From Triplophysa rosa (taxonomy: Eukaryota; Chordata; Actinopteri; Cypriniformes; Nemacheilidae): a DNA stretch of 64,000 nt. The notes under the pieces are model-generated. The model searched no databases. It saw nothing but the letters and a program-made list of their open reading frames with translations, and was not told where the DNA came from. Made by a program: the position numbers and the translations under genes. Below, piece after piece: positions 62,325 through 64,000 of this stretch. The DNA is taken from the NCBI RefSeq assembly GCF_024868665.1, contig NC_079893.1, positions 15,847,703 through 15,911,702 on the forward strand, read 5' to 3'. Every line of letters begins with the position of its first letter. Positions within the stretch are counted from its first letter, which is position 1.

Positions 62325-62920
62325 GTAAGTAAATTGTATTTATATAACATATTTCCATATAGCAGAGCATCCAAAGTGCTGTTCAATGTAAAATAAAATA
62401 CCAATTAACAATCAGACAAAACAGACAGCAATAAAATTAAATAAAATAAATGTAAAATTCCAATGAGAAAAGATATGTTTTCATCCTCGATTTAAAAACA
62501 ATAATGGAAGATGCAAGATGGATGTCCAGGAGGAGTTGGTTCCACAAACGATGGACAGAAAGTTCAGTCACCCTTAGATTTTAACCGACAGCAGGGGACA
62601 TGTAACAAGCCCTTGTCAATGGATCTTAAAAGTCTGGAAGATGACAAAGGGATAAGAATTATCTTGTACTGAACTTTAAGCTGGGCCAGAAACTAAATGA
62701 AGCAAATCTAAAATTGGAATGACCTGGTCATATTTCTTTGCCCCTGGCCTTGCATTTGCATTTTTCTACCAGCTGGAGGCGTGAAAGCCATGACTCAGGG
62801 AGACCTGAGTACAGCAAATTACATCTGTCTAATCGTGAGGTTCAAAAGCATGAATGACCTTCTCCAGATCTTGAAAAGTTAAAAACAATTTAAGTTTGGA
62901 AATGACCCATAATTGATAAA
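62325..62920 (-). mobile_element. Old LINE RT C-terminal fragment
   Basis: Minus sense keeps scattered matches to LINE C-termini (KKYDQVIPIL, RLWNQLLLDIHLASSI, FKSRMKTYLF) across many stops, and ends with AGCACTTTGGATGCTC...TATATAAATACAAT-like 3' sequence. Much older than copies A-C. Confidence 0.6.
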
Positions 62921-64000
62921 AATATTTCTTCTACATAACCTATATAAATACTAGATGAAACCTATACTAATCTAGTTGTTTATTCGTGTTAGTTCATTGA
63001 TAAATTCTAACTAATAGACAGTTAATATTTAAATGGTTTTTAAATATTTATTAAATCCGTTGACATGAACTATTGAGATGAAGAACAGCTTTAGGAGTAT
63101 TACCCATTGTTGGCTAACTAATGTTTAGAAACGGAACCTAGTTGTAAAGTGATATCAAAGCTGGTAAGCGGCATGTTGGCCTGTCATAAAATAAATCAAA
63201 CTGCATAGGCTATTGTTATCATTCCCCTTTGGGTAGGGACGGGTCCCTGCCAATAATCAGGAAACACTAAATGGTCCTTATCAATAATTTCAAACAAACA
63301 ATTAATCTACACATATATAACCACTGATGTCCGTCCGTGCCTTGTGTTTTTTACTAATTACTTATGTTATTCAACATTTATTTATCCAGGAATCATTTAA
63401 CTGAAATGAAAAATCTTTTACAATCGTATTTTGAAAAATAGCTCAGTTTGTGTTACACAAATGGTTAAGTTTTATTTTCTGCAATGTATCGCCAATAGGA
63501 TAGGTTTTGCCTTCGTTGAGTTCCACATTAAACCACATTGCTTAATGATTGGCTTTATTCCAACTTAAACGTTAGCTAAATATAGTTGAATATCATGCAA
63601 CCAATTGTTTCATATGCGTTTATTATATATTATTTTATATCCATTTTTCTAAATTATTATCTAAAAATAATGTTTCTGTCTAACCGTTAGTGATCAGTAC
63701 AGCTGTTTCAGGCAATAAAAATTTATATCATGAACATGATATAAAGATTAAGCAAACCAAAGTAAGCCACTTAAACATTCTCTTAATTGCTTCTGTTTAT
63801 GGAATTTGTAATGAGTATAGTAAGCTATATCTTAGCAATGTGCTCATATGAAATGTATTAATGCATTATTATGTCAGGTCAGGTGACAACAGTCCTGTCA
63901 TGTTGTGGATAGACAGGGTCACAGTTTATTAGGCTTTTTAAAACATGATTATGCTAAAGTTATATTAAGGCTGCACTGTTATAAAGGTCTATTAATAACT
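62921..64000. other. No gene recognised
   Basis: AT-rich DNA with no supported feature. Confidence 0.5.

Noticed and set aside
43377..64000. RRM1 exon of pspc1
   Set aside because: No minus-strand exon with RNP motifs was seen; a profile search would be decisive.

Overview
The window is vertebrate, most likely teleost and probably cypriniform, genomic DNA. Coding sequence is sparse and split by GT/AG introns. Intergenic and intronic DNA is packed with fish-type repeats: L2-like LINEs, tRNA-headed SINEs including a V-SINE-like copy, DIRS-type gag genes, Ty3/gypsy and retroviral pieces, many TG...CA solo LTRs and hAT/Tol2-like, TTAA-type and foldback DNA elements. The species call is inference from repeat content. 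There is one assembly gap (290 N at 3205-3494).

The one clear conserved host gene is pspc1 (paraspeckle component 1, DBHS family) on the minus strand. Five exons are visible: 43376-43075 (RRM2), 42765-42670 and 42586-42390 (NOPS and start of the coiled coil), then, across a 23,408-bp intron, 18981-18897 and 18750-18651 (coiled coil). RRM1 and the 5' end must lie beyond 44 kb or outside the window; the glycine/proline-rich tail was not found.

0-18 kb: a three-exon DUF4806-like relic with an in-frame stop (2-748), a solo DIRS-type terminal repeat, LTRs, a 3.6-kb L2-like LINE (6.1-9.7 kb), then a nine-exon plus-strand gene (9738-12172) encoding a Ulp1/SENP-like C48 cysteine peptidase joined to a C-terminal PHD finger, with a one-base frame break in exon 5 and a solo LTR in intron 4. 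A 171-bp tandem repeat, LINE tails, a gag-only DIRS-type element and another solo LTR follow.

19-42 kb is the giant pspc1 intron, filled with nested insertions. The most interesting is a 1.33-kb element at 31982-33313, with TTAA duplications and inverted ends, carrying two first exons that point at each other: a THAP zinc-finger exon on the minus strand and an exon starting [11 protein letters not shown] on the plus strand, the latter preceded by four CCAAT boxes on a 27-bp repeat. It looks like an internally deleted Kolobok-like transposon. Next to it is an array of GATATC and ACTAGT palindromes alternating about every 21 bp. A non-autonomous LTR element, a decayed gypsy pol and an L1/Tx1-like LINE complete the intron.

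43-64 kb, upstream of the visible pspc1 exons: a second L2-like LINE with a SINE inside it, a LINE 5' fragment with an NPGP motif, an 803-bp solo LTR, hAT elements, a DIRS gag/RT fragment, and a truncated endogenous retrovirus (broken env plus 3' LTR, minus strand) whose LTR was invaded by a foldback element. The last 3 kb hold a LINE remnant and AT-rich DNA.

Apart from pspc1, and perhaps the Ulp1-PHD gene, everything recognised is mobile-element derived. Most autonomous elements are broken, so the region reads as a long record of successive insertions.
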